From a virus, in IMG/VR virus record IMGVR_UViG_3300028024_000194, positions 1 to 38,785 of that record: 38,785 nucleotides of DNA; one strand, given 5' to 3'. Under the pieces are notes generated by a model that was given only the letters and a program-made list of their open reading frames with translations, was not told where the DNA came from and did not search any database. This document shows, piece after piece, positions 21,529 through 29,244 of the stretch (positions are counted from its first letter, which is position 1; each line of letters opens with the position of its first letter). The translations under genes and the position numbers were made by a program.

Positions 21529-24089
21529 TAACCAAATGGAATTACATTATCTTCTGTGTCTGTCACGTTTAGCATGTCTGGTGGAGCAATAGAGTGTATT
21601 TTTAATTTCTTAAGCATCTCTTTATTGTAAGTATCAAACCTTACGGTTTTCGTGCCTAATTTTATTACTTTATTTGATGTGCCTTCTAAATATCCCGCCT
21701 TAGTAGCTTGCTTTTTAAAATCCTTTAACCCAAGTGGCATTATGTCAGCTCCAACTCTGCTTACATGTTCATGAATTTGATTTATCATTTCAGAAGTTTT
21801 AATAAATACCCCGTCACCTCTATGTCTGACAACTTCATCAGAGTTTTGCGCCCTTCCGTCCTCTATCATGTCATTATAAAGTATAAGCATTTGCTCAACT
21901 ATTGAATGAGCTTCATTGCCACCCTCTAGCACTTCTGTTTTTATATTCTGCTCTATATGATCAGCATAATCTGTTATTGTTTTTATACCTTTGCTTTTAA
22001 GCAGAATATTTAAAATTTCCATACCCATAGCCATGTTTAGCGCAGTATTCAGAGGTCTATCTTTTAGATCATTGAAATTAGGTTTAATTTTATTTCTTAT
22101 CTGAACATAATCTTCCGCTGATAACCTGAGAACAGTATCAATTAAATCTTTGCCGAGTTTATTTAATAGCTTTTCATTTTCTATTATCCAGTTAATTTCT
22201 GCAGTACTCTCTTTAGTTATTTCATTTTTGGAAGTATACACAATGCAGCTTCTATCAATTAGAGCCTTTTCATTGTTGTAATAACTTTCTTCTCCAGCAA
22301 TTATTATGGGCCTTCCTAAGTAAAAGTTTTTAGATTTTAAAGATTTATCCCCTCTGGCTACTGTGGATCCATCATAAAGGTTTCTTAAAATTTCACTTAT
22401 TTTCGATATTTTATATCTGTCCCACCTGGAAGGCTTATGCTCCTCATATATCATGCTGTAATTTCCATCCGATAGGTCCTTTATTAAACTAAAATTTGTA
22501 GCTAGTCCTAAAGACTTAATTTCTTTAGAAGGATAATTTAAAATTGGAGCTATAACATTTTCAAGTATTGTACTTTTACCACTTCCAGCTTCGCCAACAA
22601 TTAACAAATGATGCAATTTTACCTTTGCGAACTTGCATTGTGCTACTGCTAGATTATTTATAATGGTACCAATTATAGAAATTGTCTTTTCTGGTGTAGC
22701 AAACCTAAAAATATGCTTTTTTATTTCCCTAAGCTCGCTTGTAGTTAGCCCTTCTTTTCCTATAACATCAATACTATTTCTGCCATCACTTTTTATACTG
22801 CTACAAATGTTATTTTTACTTATAGCTCCTTCATTAGTTATTAGTAATGTTTCATTGTCTTTAATTTTGAACTGAATCCCACTGTACACTTCTTCAACTT
22901 CTAAAGCAAAGTATTTATTTATCCATGTTTTTAAGTCTGTTAAATCGTCTATTTTGCCCTTAAAAGCTAGATCTATAGTTCCTAAGAAATTTTTAAAAGT
23001 TCTAATATCATCAAATGCTGTAGCTAGTCCCATCCTTTCAATATGAGCTCCAGTAGAAGATTTTAGTATTAACTTAACACCCTCCTGGTCCTCATCCATA
23101 AAAGTTATTCTTGAAGCTTCTAGTAATCTGAAATTAGTAAAGTATGTTTTGATGTGAATCTCTTTTTTTTCATTGTAAACCATCTTGTATATTCCACCGG
23201 CATCCTGCTGTAGTTCATATTTATTTTTTAGATCCAAGGACCTATTAAAGGCATTAAGCAAATCTTTTTTAGTGTTACCAGCTTCTAGCCAGTCAGTAAC
23301 GTCTTTATTATCACCTAAACTTTTTATCCCTGGAAGATTTATAAACTTAAATACTTCAGAAGCTTTAAAGAGCTCTTTATGGATCTCCCACTTGTATTGT
23401 TCTCCGGCTTTCCCAGTATCACTGCAAACATAAATTTTAGCATCTTCCAGCATTGTAATGTCTTTGCAGCCTTTAATACTTGTTGCAACAAACCCATCCT
23501 TTTTAAGTAAAGAATTAAGTGTATTTGCATCTTTTTCGCCTTCGGTTATAATTATTACTTTGTTATCTTTAATGCCCTGTATAACGTTATATAAGTTATA
23601 TGGAAGCTCGTCCACCCCTCTTTTATTAATTACTTTGTCGTTCTCAATATGGTAGTAAGAAAGTGTCTTTTTGCCTTCTCCGTCCATGAATTTAGCCTTA
23701 AAATAAGCTATCTCACCTTTATCGTTCACGAATTGGAATAATCCAAGGAGCTTGCTGCCTTGTTTAAATTTAGATATTTCCCATTCAATATAACCTTTTA
23801 CCTTTTCAAATTGTTCCTCTTTGACGCTTTTTTCTACCGAAAGCCCTAAATATTCTCTAGCTTTAATGTAGTCTAAATCTCTAAGTTTCATAATAAAATC
23901 TAATGCATCTCCAGCTACGTCACAGCCGAAACATTTGAATTTATATTTATTTGCATCAGGGAAAAATTTAATTGATAAGGAAGGTGTTTTTTCTCCATGG
24001 AAGGGACAGTTAATATATCCTTGTCTATTAAATCTCTCTCCAGTTTCACTTTCAATTAATTCTTTTAAATCAATATCCTGAAGTTCCAC
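21528..24089 (-). CDS. Primase-helicase: CHC2 zinc finger, TOPRIM and P-loop ATPase
   Basis: An 853-residue replication protein. Zinc finger: C28, H31 (GYINCPFHGEKTPSLSI), C53, C56 (KCFGCDVAGDALDF). TOPRIM core at about 178-230: IIITEGEKDANTL (E183) then CSDTGKAG, where the usual DxD is reduced to SDTG. C-terminal ATPase: LLIVGEAGSGKST (Walker A 499-507) and SMIYEEH (545-551). Together they would prime and unwind DNA. The start codon is GTG with AGAGGTGAG upstream. It is followed by the iteron region, so it is probably the origin-recognising or loading protein. Confidence 0.92.
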   Translation of the reverse strand: MELQDIDLKELIESETGERFNRQGYINCPFHGEKTPSLSIKFFPDANKYKFKCFGCDVAGDALDFIMKLRDLDYIKAREYLGLSVEKSVKEEQFEKVKGYIEWEISKFKQGSKLLGLFQFVNDKGEIAYFKAKFMDGEGKKTLSYYHIENDKVINKRGVDELPYNLYNVIQGIKDNKVIIITEGEKDANTLNSLLKKDGFVATSIKGCKDITMLEDAKIYVCSDTGKAGEQYKWEIHKELFKASEVFKFINLPGIKSLGDNKDVTDWLEAGNTKKDLLNAFNRSLDLKNKYELQQDAGGIYKMVYNEKKEIHIKTYFTNFRLLEASRITFMDEDQEGVKLILKSSTGAHIERMGLATAFDDIRTFKNFLGTIDLAFKGKIDDLTDLKTWINKYFALEVEEVYSGIQFKIKDNETLLITNEGAISKNNICSSIKSDGRNSIDVIGKEGLTTSELREIKKHIFRFATPEKTISIIGTIINNLAVAQCKFAKVKLHHLLIVGEAGSGKSTILENVIAPILNYPSKEIKSLGLATNFSLIKDLSDGNYSMIYEEHKPSRWDRYKISKISEILRNLYDGSTVARGDKSLKSKNFYLGRPIIIAGEESYYNNEKALIDRSCIVYTSKNEITKESTAEINWIIENEKLLNKLGKDLIDTVLRLSAEDYVQIRNKIKPNFNDLKDRPLNTALNMAMGMEILNILLKSKGIKTITDYADHIEQNIKTEVLEGGNEAHSIVEQMLILYNDMIEDGRAQNSDEVVRHRGDGVFIKTSEMINQIHEHVSRVGADIMPLGLKDFKKQATKAGYLEGTSNKVIKLGTKTVRFDTYNKEMLKKLKIHSIAPPDMLNVTDTEDNVIPFG

Positions 24090-24122
24090 CTTCTCACCTC
24101 TTTTCTTAGTTAAAATTTGAAT

Positions 24123-24710
24123 TTATTCTTCATTTGCTGGGCTTATATCTGTATTAAGTTCCTTTAAGAAATTTCTAACACTGTAATAGAGCTTTCTGTA
24201 TATTTCAAATCCGGTATTTTCATTTTCGGTAAATATAGTGTCATATAAATATAGATCCTGGATACTTGATAATCTTCCAAGGAAGGCTTTAGGTTTGTAC
24301 AAACTTCTGTAATTACCTCCCTTAATGTGTTTCATACCGTCCTTATCCTCGACAATTAAATAAATCTTAATACCTTTTGTTTTAGCTCTTTGAAGCTCCC
24401 TAACAAGTCTTATATCGTCTCTGCTATCACTTTCTTCCGCAAGATTCCCTGCAAGCTCATCAACGCTATTTTTTCTTTCCACCGCTACAGGGAAATGTAT
24501 ATCCCTATAAATTCCCATATCCTCTCTTTTAGTTACAACCGCAGTATAATCTCCTTCGTCAATTTTCTGCTTCTTGTAAGGTATTTTATTTTTATCAAAA
24601 TAATCTAAAACATGTTGGTTCTTCTGTTCTCTAGTATCATATAAAATCAACAAATTTTCTTTAAGAAGTTTATTAATTTCTGTTTCTGTAAATTTATAAT
24701 AACCTTGCAT
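24123..24710 (-). CDS. ERCC4/XPF-type nuclease
   Basis: A 195-residue protein. The nuclease core is D25 in LILYDTREQ, GDY at 53-55 and VAVERKNSVDEL (ERK 78-80, D84), the ERCC4 signature GDxn-ERKxxxD. These enzymes cut branched or flap DNA near junctions. There is no helix-hairpin-helix domain, as in phage single-domain versions. In the replication module it may resolve recombination intermediates. Ribosome site AGGAGGTAAAA before the ATG. Confidence 0.9.
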   Translation of the reverse strand: MQGYYKFTETEINKLLKENLLILYDTREQKNQHVLDYFDKNKIPYKKQKIDEGDYTAVVTKREDMGIYRDIHFPVAVERKNSVDELAGNLAEESDSRDDIRLVRELQRAKTKGIKIYLIVEDKDGMKHIKGGNYRSLYKPKAFLGRLSSIQDLYLYDTIFTENENTGFEIYRKLYYSVRNFLKELNTDISPANEE

Positions 24711-24724
24711 TTTTACCTCCTGTT

Positions 24725-25732
24725 TTAAGAAATTCTCTTATACTCATGCATTATATTTTCATCTGATAACTCTGCGTAAATTTCTGTTGTAGCTGCACTT
24801 TCATGGCCCATAATGTGCTGTAAAACATGTATTGGCATCCCACCATTAATACTATGAGTTGCGAAGCTATGCCTCATTAGGTGAGGGAATATAGATTTTT
24901 CGAAACCTGCTCTATCAGCAATCTTTTTAACTTCTCTTTCTATTGCTCTGCCGCCTATTCTTCCATGTGGTCGTTTAACACTAACGAATAATGCAGGTGT
25001 TAAATCGTCTCTTGAAGCTAAATATTTTTTAAGTAATACTTTTGCCTTAACGCTGAAATAAACTTTTCTTTCCTTATCCCCTTTGCCAATTACATTGAGG
25101 CTTCGTTCACTCCAATTTATATCTTCCTTATTAATTTCAATAACTTCGCCTAATCTACAGCCGGAAGAAATTAAAAATTCCATTAAAGCTTTTTCTCTAG
25201 GACTTTTGCAAGCCTGTCTTAAATTTTCAACTTCTTCGTCTGTTAGAGCATGGCGCAAACGCTTTGGTACTTTGGCTGCTTTAATTAATAACATTGGATT
25301 TTTATATATGTACTCTTCATTCAATAGCCATGAAAAGAAACTTTTTAAACAATAAATTATCGAGTTAACTGAATTAGCTTGGATAGTATTCCCTACGATT
25401 ACAAGGTATCTTCTTAAATCATTTGTATCTATACTTGATACTGGCTTCTTTAAACATGATGAAAATTTAGCAAGCATATAATTATAATTCTTTATAGTTT
25501 TAGGACTCATTCCTTCAAGTTTTTTAGTTGCCAGAAACAATACTATTTTCTCTTCTATATCAGATGCAACTAGTGATGTTTCTTTTGTCTTAACCTCATA
25601 ACCATATAAAACTTCTTCAATATATTTTCTTAGATTTATTTGCTTTTGCAGATCTTCAAATTCTGAAAACTGTTGAGTTATTTTACCTACGATTTTTATT
25701 GTTACTTCTTCATTACAATTTGTTGAATACAT
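24725..25732 (-). CDS. Second tyrosine recombinase, Xer-like
   Basis: A 335-residue recombinase. SAM-like core-binding domain at about residues 55-150. Catalytic residues all present: R193 (SSGCRLGE), K217 (GKGDKE), H284 and R287 (HLMRHSFATH), H310 (IMGHESAATT) and Y319 (TEIYAEL). The layout and GKGDKERKVYF resemble XerC/XerD more than phage integrases. The ATG at 25732 is chosen for its GGAGGGG site; a TTG frame start lies five codons upstream. It lies in the replication module, far from the phage integrase, and is preceded by divergent -10 boxes and an 11-8-11 inverted repeat. Roles might be multimer resolution or inversion of a local segment. Confidence 0.93.
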   Translation of the reverse strand: MYSTNCNEEVTIKIVGKITQQFSEFEDLQKQINLRKYIEEVLYGYEVKTKETSLVASDIEEKIVLFLATKKLEGMSPKTIKNYNYMLAKFSSCLKKPVSSIDTNDLRRYLVIVGNTIQANSVNSIIYCLKSFFSWLLNEEYIYKNPMLLIKAAKVPKRLRHALTDEEVENLRQACKSPREKALMEFLISSGCRLGEVIEINKEDINWSERSLNVIGKGDKERKVYFSVKAKVLLKKYLASRDDLTPALFVSVKRPHGRIGGRAIEREVKKIADRAGFEKSIFPHLMRHSFATHSINGGMPIHVLQHIMGHESAATTEIYAELSDENIMHEYKRIS

Positions 25733-25755
25733 ATATAACCCCTCCAAATTTTTAT

Positions 25756-25793
25756 ATTATAGAGAGATATCTATGGTATAATATAGGTATCTC
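25756..25793. promoter_or_regulatory. Divergent -10 boxes and an 11-8-11 bp inverted repeat before the recombinase
   Basis: GAGATATCTAT (25764-25774), spacer GGTATAAT, ATAGGTATCTC (25783-25793): the arms match at 10 of 11 positions. On the plus strand the spacer forms TGGTATAAT, an extended -10. On the minus strand TATAAT at 25756-25761 could serve the recombinase, leaving a leader of about 16 bases. The 11-8-11 layout is that of both operators and tyrosine-recombinase core sites. It does not match known dif sequences. Confidence 0.5.
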
Positions 25794-25846
25794 ATTAGAT
25801 TTTAGAGAACTGAAGCTTGTCCAGAGTAGCAGCTCTCTATTTTATT
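25789..25846 (+). ncRNA. Putative short plus-strand RNA
   Basis: The plus-strand extended -10 (TGGTATAAT at 25774-25782) predicts a start near 25789. The transcript would meet TAGAGAACTG (25803-25812) pairing with CAGCTCTCTA (25830-25839), 9 of 10 positions, followed by TTTTATTG. That makes an RNA of about 55-60 nt with an intrinsic terminator. No ORF with a ribosome site lies in it. It is antisense to any read-through of the early operon here. Confidence 0.4.
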
Positions 25847-25892
25847 GTTGCAATTTTAATGTTTTAATGTATCATGTTAGGTTATTTAATTA

Positions 25893-26135
25893 CTAATCTC
25901 CCAACACAAGTTTTAAATCATTAACTTCCTCTTTAAGTTCCTCATTTTCACTTTCAAGCTCTTCTAATTCTTTTTTTAATTTTTCATTTTCATCTTGAAT
26001 AAATTCTATTTCCGATATAAAATCTTCTAACATATCAGACATGCAACTGCAATATCTCTGCATATCTTCTAAGGTTGCCCATGTATTTCTTTGGTTTAAT
26101 CTATCTGATACAGATATATCTTTAATATTGCTCAT
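25893..26135 (-). CDS. Small coiled-coil protein
   Basis: An 80-residue acidic protein. An N-terminal helical part (RLNQRNTWATLEDMQRYCSC) is followed by a strong coiled coil (DENEKLKKELEELESENEEL and on). It probably forms a dimer. It is the first early gene upstream of the divergent recombinase control region. Function unknown. Ribosome site AAAGGAGTGAAATTTTAA. Confidence 0.75.
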   Translation of the reverse strand: MSNIKDISVSDRLNQRNTWATLEDMQRYCSCMSDMLEDFISEIEFIQDENEKLKKELEELESENEELKEEVNDLKLVLGD

Positions 26136-26182
26136 TTAAAATTTCACTCCTTTCCTTCGTCACATTCTTGAATTGCGAAGCA

Positions 26183-26524
26183 TTAATTTAGACTATTTAA
26201 GAACTCTTCTAAGGTTAAATCAACAGTATTTCCTACGCCTTCTATACAATCATCCAAATATAAATTAATCTTAACTTCTTCAAAGTTACTGCTTAATTTA
26301 TCATAAATACTTGATAATAGTTCCTTTTCAGCAGTCCAATCTTTGCCGTTAAAATATATACAAACCATGTCATCTATAGGGTTCTCTACTCCAAAGTCAT
26401 CAAACCCCAATTCAACCATTTTGTTTAAAACATATCTTTCATTTTCCTTCCAAATTTCAGTAGCATTATTCTTTATATAAACTACTGGATTTATTGCTAA
26501 AACTTCTATGCCTTTATATAACAT
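26183..26524 (-). CDS. Acidic phage protein of unknown function
   Basis: A 113-residue acidic protein of mixed alpha/beta character (IEVLAINPVVYIKNNATEIW, then MVCIYFNGKDWTAEKELLSS). No membrane segment, metal ligands or known motif is evident, and I do not recognise a family. It lies in a run of small early genes. Ribosome site GGAGGAATATAAA. Confidence 0.65.
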   Translation of the reverse strand: MLYKGIEVLAINPVVYIKNNATEIWKENERYVLNKMVELGFDDFGVENPIDDMVCIYFNGKDWTAEKELLSSIYDKLSSNFEEVKINLYLDDCIEGVGNTVDLTLEEFLNSLN

Positions 26525-26568
26525 TTTATATTCCTCCTTGTTGTTGCATAATATTCTCAGTTTCCGTC

Positions 26569-26844
26569 TTACTTCCTAAAGAACTCACTTATCATATTTT
26601 TTTCAATTTGCGGGCAGAATGGCTGCACTTCTCTTAATAGCATTTCAGCTTCCTGAGCTCTTTCCCTTAACTTGTCTATCTCGATTATTTCATCTAGTCT
26701 ATTAACTGCCCATATTGCTTCGTTAAGTGCATCAATATCTTTAAGCCACATTTCATTATCTTCGGCATCTTCAGCTTCAACTATAAAACTTTTAGAACTA
26801 TCTATTAAGCTTTCCAGTTGCTCTATTACTTCTTTCTTATTCGT
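26569..26844 (-). CDS. Small helical protein with apparent ACG start
   Basis: A reading frame of 91 codons, encoding NKKEVIEQLESLIDSSKSFI, then helices ending QIEKNMISEFFRK. The first ATG lies 31 codons in (26751) and has no good ribosome site. A strong AAAGGAGG with ideal spacing precedes ACG at 26842-26844, where ATG would be expected. The upstream gene overlaps this codon: its His codon CAC could be CAT with no change of residue, giving ATG here. The frame is clean for all 31 upstream codons. Function unknown; predicted helical and possibly dimeric. Confidence 0.6.
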   Translation of the reverse strand, partial: TNKKEVIEQLESLIDSSKSFIVEAEDAEDNEMWLKDIDALNEAIWAVNRLDEIIEIDKLRERAQEAEMLLREVQPFCPQIEKNMISEFFRK

Positions 26845-27340
26845 GGTAAGCCTCCTTTAGGACTTTCCCAACATACAAATCCTTGTATATCTCAAGTGCT
26901 GCCTGCTGCTCTTTAACTATATCCTCAGTTATCAATTCACTTTCACCATCAATTATTTTTATGCCATCTTGATTGATAGAAAATGTGAACACCGGGCCTT
27001 TAAACATAACTGGAATTAGCCTTATTCCTTTTGGATCCTTTGCTATTGTTTCTTTCTTTGGTTCATTTACAGGAATAATCTTTTCTTCTTTGGGTGTCTC
27101 AATTGTTATCTTTGTACCTGCTTCTTTAACTGCTTTTTCTATATCGACTTTTATGGAGTTCTTAATATCTGCTGCAGTCTTAATGCTAGGTGTCATATAC
27201 TCTTTTCTCCAAGATGCATAATAAGTTGCTGCTGTAGTTTCAGTAACTTCAAATTTTTCCATAACCCTTTTTATAGCTGATTGTCTTTGAAGATGTGTAT
27301 TACTTTTTAAAAACTCATATATTTCTTCTTTCTTACTCAT
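26837..27340 (-). CDS. Putative DNA-binding protein with N-terminal helix-turn-helix
   Basis: A 167-residue protein. Residues about 1-50 hold a helical domain (YEFLKSNTHLQRQSAIKRVM, then EVTETTAATYYASWRKEYM) resembling a small winged or HTH domain found in phage DNA-binding proteins. A Lys/Glu/Pro-rich linker and a C-terminal alpha/beta domain follow. Its last codons overlap the start region of the next gene. Ribosome site AATAGGAGGTTTAATTA. Function unknown. Confidence 0.7.
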   Translation of the reverse strand: MSKKEEIYEFLKSNTHLQRQSAIKRVMEKFEVTETTAATYYASWRKEYMTPSIKTAADIKNSIKVDIEKAVKEAGTKITIETPKEEKIIPVNEPKKETIAKDPKGIRLIPVMFKGPVFTFSINQDGIKIIDGESELITEDIVKEQQAALEIYKDLYVGKVLKEAYHE

Positions 27341-27352
27341 TAATTAAACCTC

Positions 27353-27973
27353 CTATTTAGTTTTAGATTTTATTTCACTAATTTTTGAATAAACATCTGC
27401 TATAATAACTCCCGTCCTGGTTAAATCAGTATCATTTTGTATTAGCTTGTACCTATTCATTATTAACAGCTGTTGCCTAGATACTAAAACTAGATTATTA
27501 ATGTCAAAATTACGATTGTTACCATCCCCAAATATAACAACATATCCTTTGGGTACAGGCCCATTGTGTTCTTCCCAAATCAAAATATGTTTACCTTTCC
27601 ACTTGTGGGGATCTGCAATTTTAATATCGACATAATTATCACCATTAACTCGTTCAGTACCAACAGGCTTATAGTTTTTAGGTGTATTTCCTTTTTTGAA
27701 TTGAGTAGGTTCCCAACCTCCTACACCTTTAAGCCCTTTATTAAATGGGATATTCCCCTTGTTGAATTGTCCTGTAAATCCAGTGTTCAAGTTATACCTT
27801 TTTATTGCGCCTTTTATCTGCCCTAATGATAGATTTAAGCCAAACTTTTTATTAAAACAATCTAGTATTTCAGTGTGATGGTGTCCAGGTGTTACTTGCT
27901 TTAAATATTCCTTTTCTTCAGATGTCCATATGTGCAATGCTTTATTTTTACTTCCTTGCGATCTACCTTTCAT
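27353..27973 (-). CDS. HNH endonuclease, homing type
   Basis: A 206-residue protein. The N-terminal part has a basic DNA-binding region (WTSEEKEYLKQVTPGHHHTE) followed by NKKFGLNLSLGQIKGAIKRY, a helix-turn-helix-like segment, and a KGN-P-repeat linker. The HNH core is HILIWEEHNGPVPKGYVVIF then GDGNNRNFDINNL (H129, H136, D150, N160). Such free-standing nucleases are common phage homing endonucleases. No intron or insertion is apparent nearby. Ribosome site AGAAGGTTAAGCT. Confidence 0.88.
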   Translation of the reverse strand: MKGRSQGSKNKALHIWTSEEKEYLKQVTPGHHHTEILDCFNKKFGLNLSLGQIKGAIKRYNLNTGFTGQFNKGNIPFNKGLKGVGGWEPTQFKKGNTPKNYKPVGTERVNGDNYVDIKIADPHKWKGKHILIWEEHNGPVPKGYVVIFGDGNNRNFDINNLVLVSRQQLLIMNRYKLIQNDTDLTRTGVIIADVYSKISEIKSKTK

Positions 27974-27976
27974 AGC

Positions 27977-28210
27977 TTAACCTTCTAACATCTTAGGAGC
28001 ATTAGCACTACTCCTTCCTAATGTTTCTGCTTTAAATCTTTCAGCTTGTAATACTAAATTTCCGTTAGAAATTATTTGACTTGCAATAGATGTTACTGAT
28101 TTAGCTCTCTCTATCTCTTCTTGAAGCTTTTCTCCTTGTAGATCTTCGTCTCCCAATCTTTCTAATTGTGCGAACAAATGATTATTTAAATCTCCTAGTG
28201 TATTCTGCAT
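27977..28210 (-). CDS. Small conserved clostridial phage protein
   Basis: A 77-residue helical protein starting MQNTLGDLNNHLFAQLERLG, then EIERAKSVTSIASQIISNGN. It resembles conserved proteins near the HNH and replication genes of clostridial phages. The Leu/Asn-rich N-terminus and the ERAKSVTSIA helix are distinctive. Function unknown. The start overlaps the end of the previous gene by 29 bases; ribosome site AAGGGGGCTGTTTACA supports it. Confidence 0.75.
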   Translation of the reverse strand: MQNTLGDLNNHLFAQLERLGDEDLQGEKLQEEIERAKSVTSIASQIISNGNLVLQAERFKAETLGRSSANAPKMLEG

Positions 28211-28487
28211 TGTAAACAGCCCCCTTTTTAAAATTGCTTAAAATGTACTTAGCTTTAAAATCTTCAATTTCTTTTTCAAACAGTGTAATTAGCGATTCTT
28301 CTTGAATAAGATCTTTATCTAACCTATCTATTTCTTCCTGTAGTTCATAGTCATAATTCCAGGCCATTTCTTCTGTACATATATGCTCTAGTCTTCTATT
28401 TTTCTGCCTAACAACATTTTGAAGTGCGTGCTTTATAGCGTGCATATCTCTATAGCTTAAATTTAATTCAATTAATTGATCTCCCAT
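28182..28487 (-). CDS. Helical protein of unknown function
   Basis: A 101-residue protein, all helical and highly charged (YRDMHAIKHALQNVVRQKNR, then YELQEEIDRLDKDLIQEESL). No catalytic motif. It may be a coiled-coil partner of a neighbouring gene. Ribosome site AAGGGGTAAGGGAA. It ends inside the next gene downstream. Confidence 0.7.
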   Translation of the reverse strand: MGDQLIELNLSYRDMHAIKHALQNVVRQKNRRLEHICTEEMAWNYDYELQEEIDRLDKDLIQEESLITLFEKEIEDFKAKYILSNFKKGAVYNAEYTRRFK

Positions 28488-28492
28488 TTCCC

Positions 28493-28747
28493 TTACCCCT
28501 TTTCAAAATATTCAACATTATGAACTGTACATTTATTGCACTTGCCACCACAACAGATGTCACATTCCTTTTTACTGCTGCAGTACCCACAAGCTCTTTC
28601 ATAACAATGTGGATTTTCGTTATATTTGCAAGTATGGACCTTAATTTTATTAGCATTTTTTAAACTTTCATTCTCCTTATGAATAACCATAGTCGCAATC
28701 AATGAAACTGTTGCTGTCATGAATAGAATAATCTCAACCTTATTCAT
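28493..28747 (-). CDS. Small membrane protein with a Cys-rich domain
   Basis: An 84-residue protein. An N-terminal membrane helix (VEIILFMTATVSLIATMVI) is followed by a Lys/Asn-rich linker and a domain with nine Cys at positions 40, 48, 53, 56, 62, 65, 66, 70 and 73. That spacing would allow zinc or iron-sulfur binding or disulphides. The soluble domain could be on either side of the membrane. It is unusual among phage early genes. Ribosome site AAAGGGGTTAATT. Confidence 0.75.
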   Translation of the reverse strand: MNKVEIILFMTATVSLIATMVIHKENESLKNANKIKVHTCKYNENPHCYERACGYCSSKKECDICCGGKCNKCTVHNVEYFEKG

Positions 28748-28768
28748 AATTAACCCCTTTTATTTTTA

Positions 28769-28787
28769 GGAGCCATTAAGTGGCCCC
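28769..28787 (-). other. Stem-loop downstream of the SSB gene
   Basis: On the minus strand GGGGCCA, loop CTTAA, TGGCTCC form a 7-bp stem with one G-U pair. An A-rich rather than U-rich stretch follows, so it is not a simple terminator. It lies between ssb and the Cys-rich gene and may stabilise or process the ssb mRNA. Low confidence. Confidence 0.35.
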
Positions 28788-28791
28788 GTCT

Positions 28792-29244
28792 TCAAAATGG
28801 TATATCTCCATCATCTATGGGTGTCATTTCATCTTCATAAATAGAACCTTCAAAATTCATTGCGGAATAACTAGAATTTGCTGTAGGAACTTGAGAACCA
28901 TTACTTTGACCAGTGTTGTTATTCCCCTTCGGTTGTAGAAATTCAAAATCTTCTACATATACATCTGTGCTCCAACGATTAACTCCATCTTTATCAACAT
29001 ATTTACTTATTTGAAGCCTTCCACTGCAGCCAAATAAATGACCTTTCTTAACAAAATTAGCTATTGTTTCTGCTCTTTTACTGAAACAAACACAGTTTAT
29101 AAAATCTGCCTCCTGAGGTTTTGATTTATCAGGTCTTGGTCTATTAACTGCCATGGTGTATTTAGATATTGCAGTGCCACTGCCTGGTAAGAAACTTAGT
29201 TCAGGATCCTTTGTTAATCTTCCTATAAGATGTATTTTATTCAT
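28792..29244 (-). CDS. ssb: Single-stranded DNA-binding protein
   Basis: A 150-residue SSB. The OB fold begins MNKIHLIGRLTKDPELSFLP and continues ISKYTMAVNRPRPDK and FINCVCFSKRAETIANFVKK, with VYVEDFEFLQPKG closing it. A flexible Asn/Ser/Gln-rich linker leads to an acidic C-terminal tip, DDGDIPF, the partner-binding motif that recruits replication and repair enzymes. Length is normal for phage SSBs. It is in the recombination operon after RecT and the HD gene. Confidence 0.96.
   Translation of the reverse strand: MNKIHLIGRLTKDPELSFLPGSGTAISKYTMAVNRPRPDKSKPQEADFINCVCFSKRAETIANFVKKGHLFGCSGRLQISKYVDKDGVNRWSTDVYVEDFEFLQPKGNNNTGQSNGSQVPTANSSYSAMNFEGSIYEDEMTPIDDGDIPF

Noticed and set aside
24725-25732. 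Transposon or integrative element carried by the second recombinase
   Set aside because: No flanking repeats or cargo genes are apparent, and the gene is embedded among co-directional early phage genes.
25764-25793. Chromosomal dif site
   Set aside because: The arms do not match the known Firmicute dif arms and the spacer is 8, not 6, bp; kept only as an operator or phage-specific site.
25699-25896. 65-codon plus-strand frame upstream of the recombinase
   Set aside because: No ribosome site and low-complexity product; the region is better explained by promoters, an inverted repeat and a hairpin.
28468-28656. 62-codon minus-strand frame overlapping the Cys-rich gene
   Set aside because: It is out of frame with the better supported 84-residue gene and has no ribosome site of its own.
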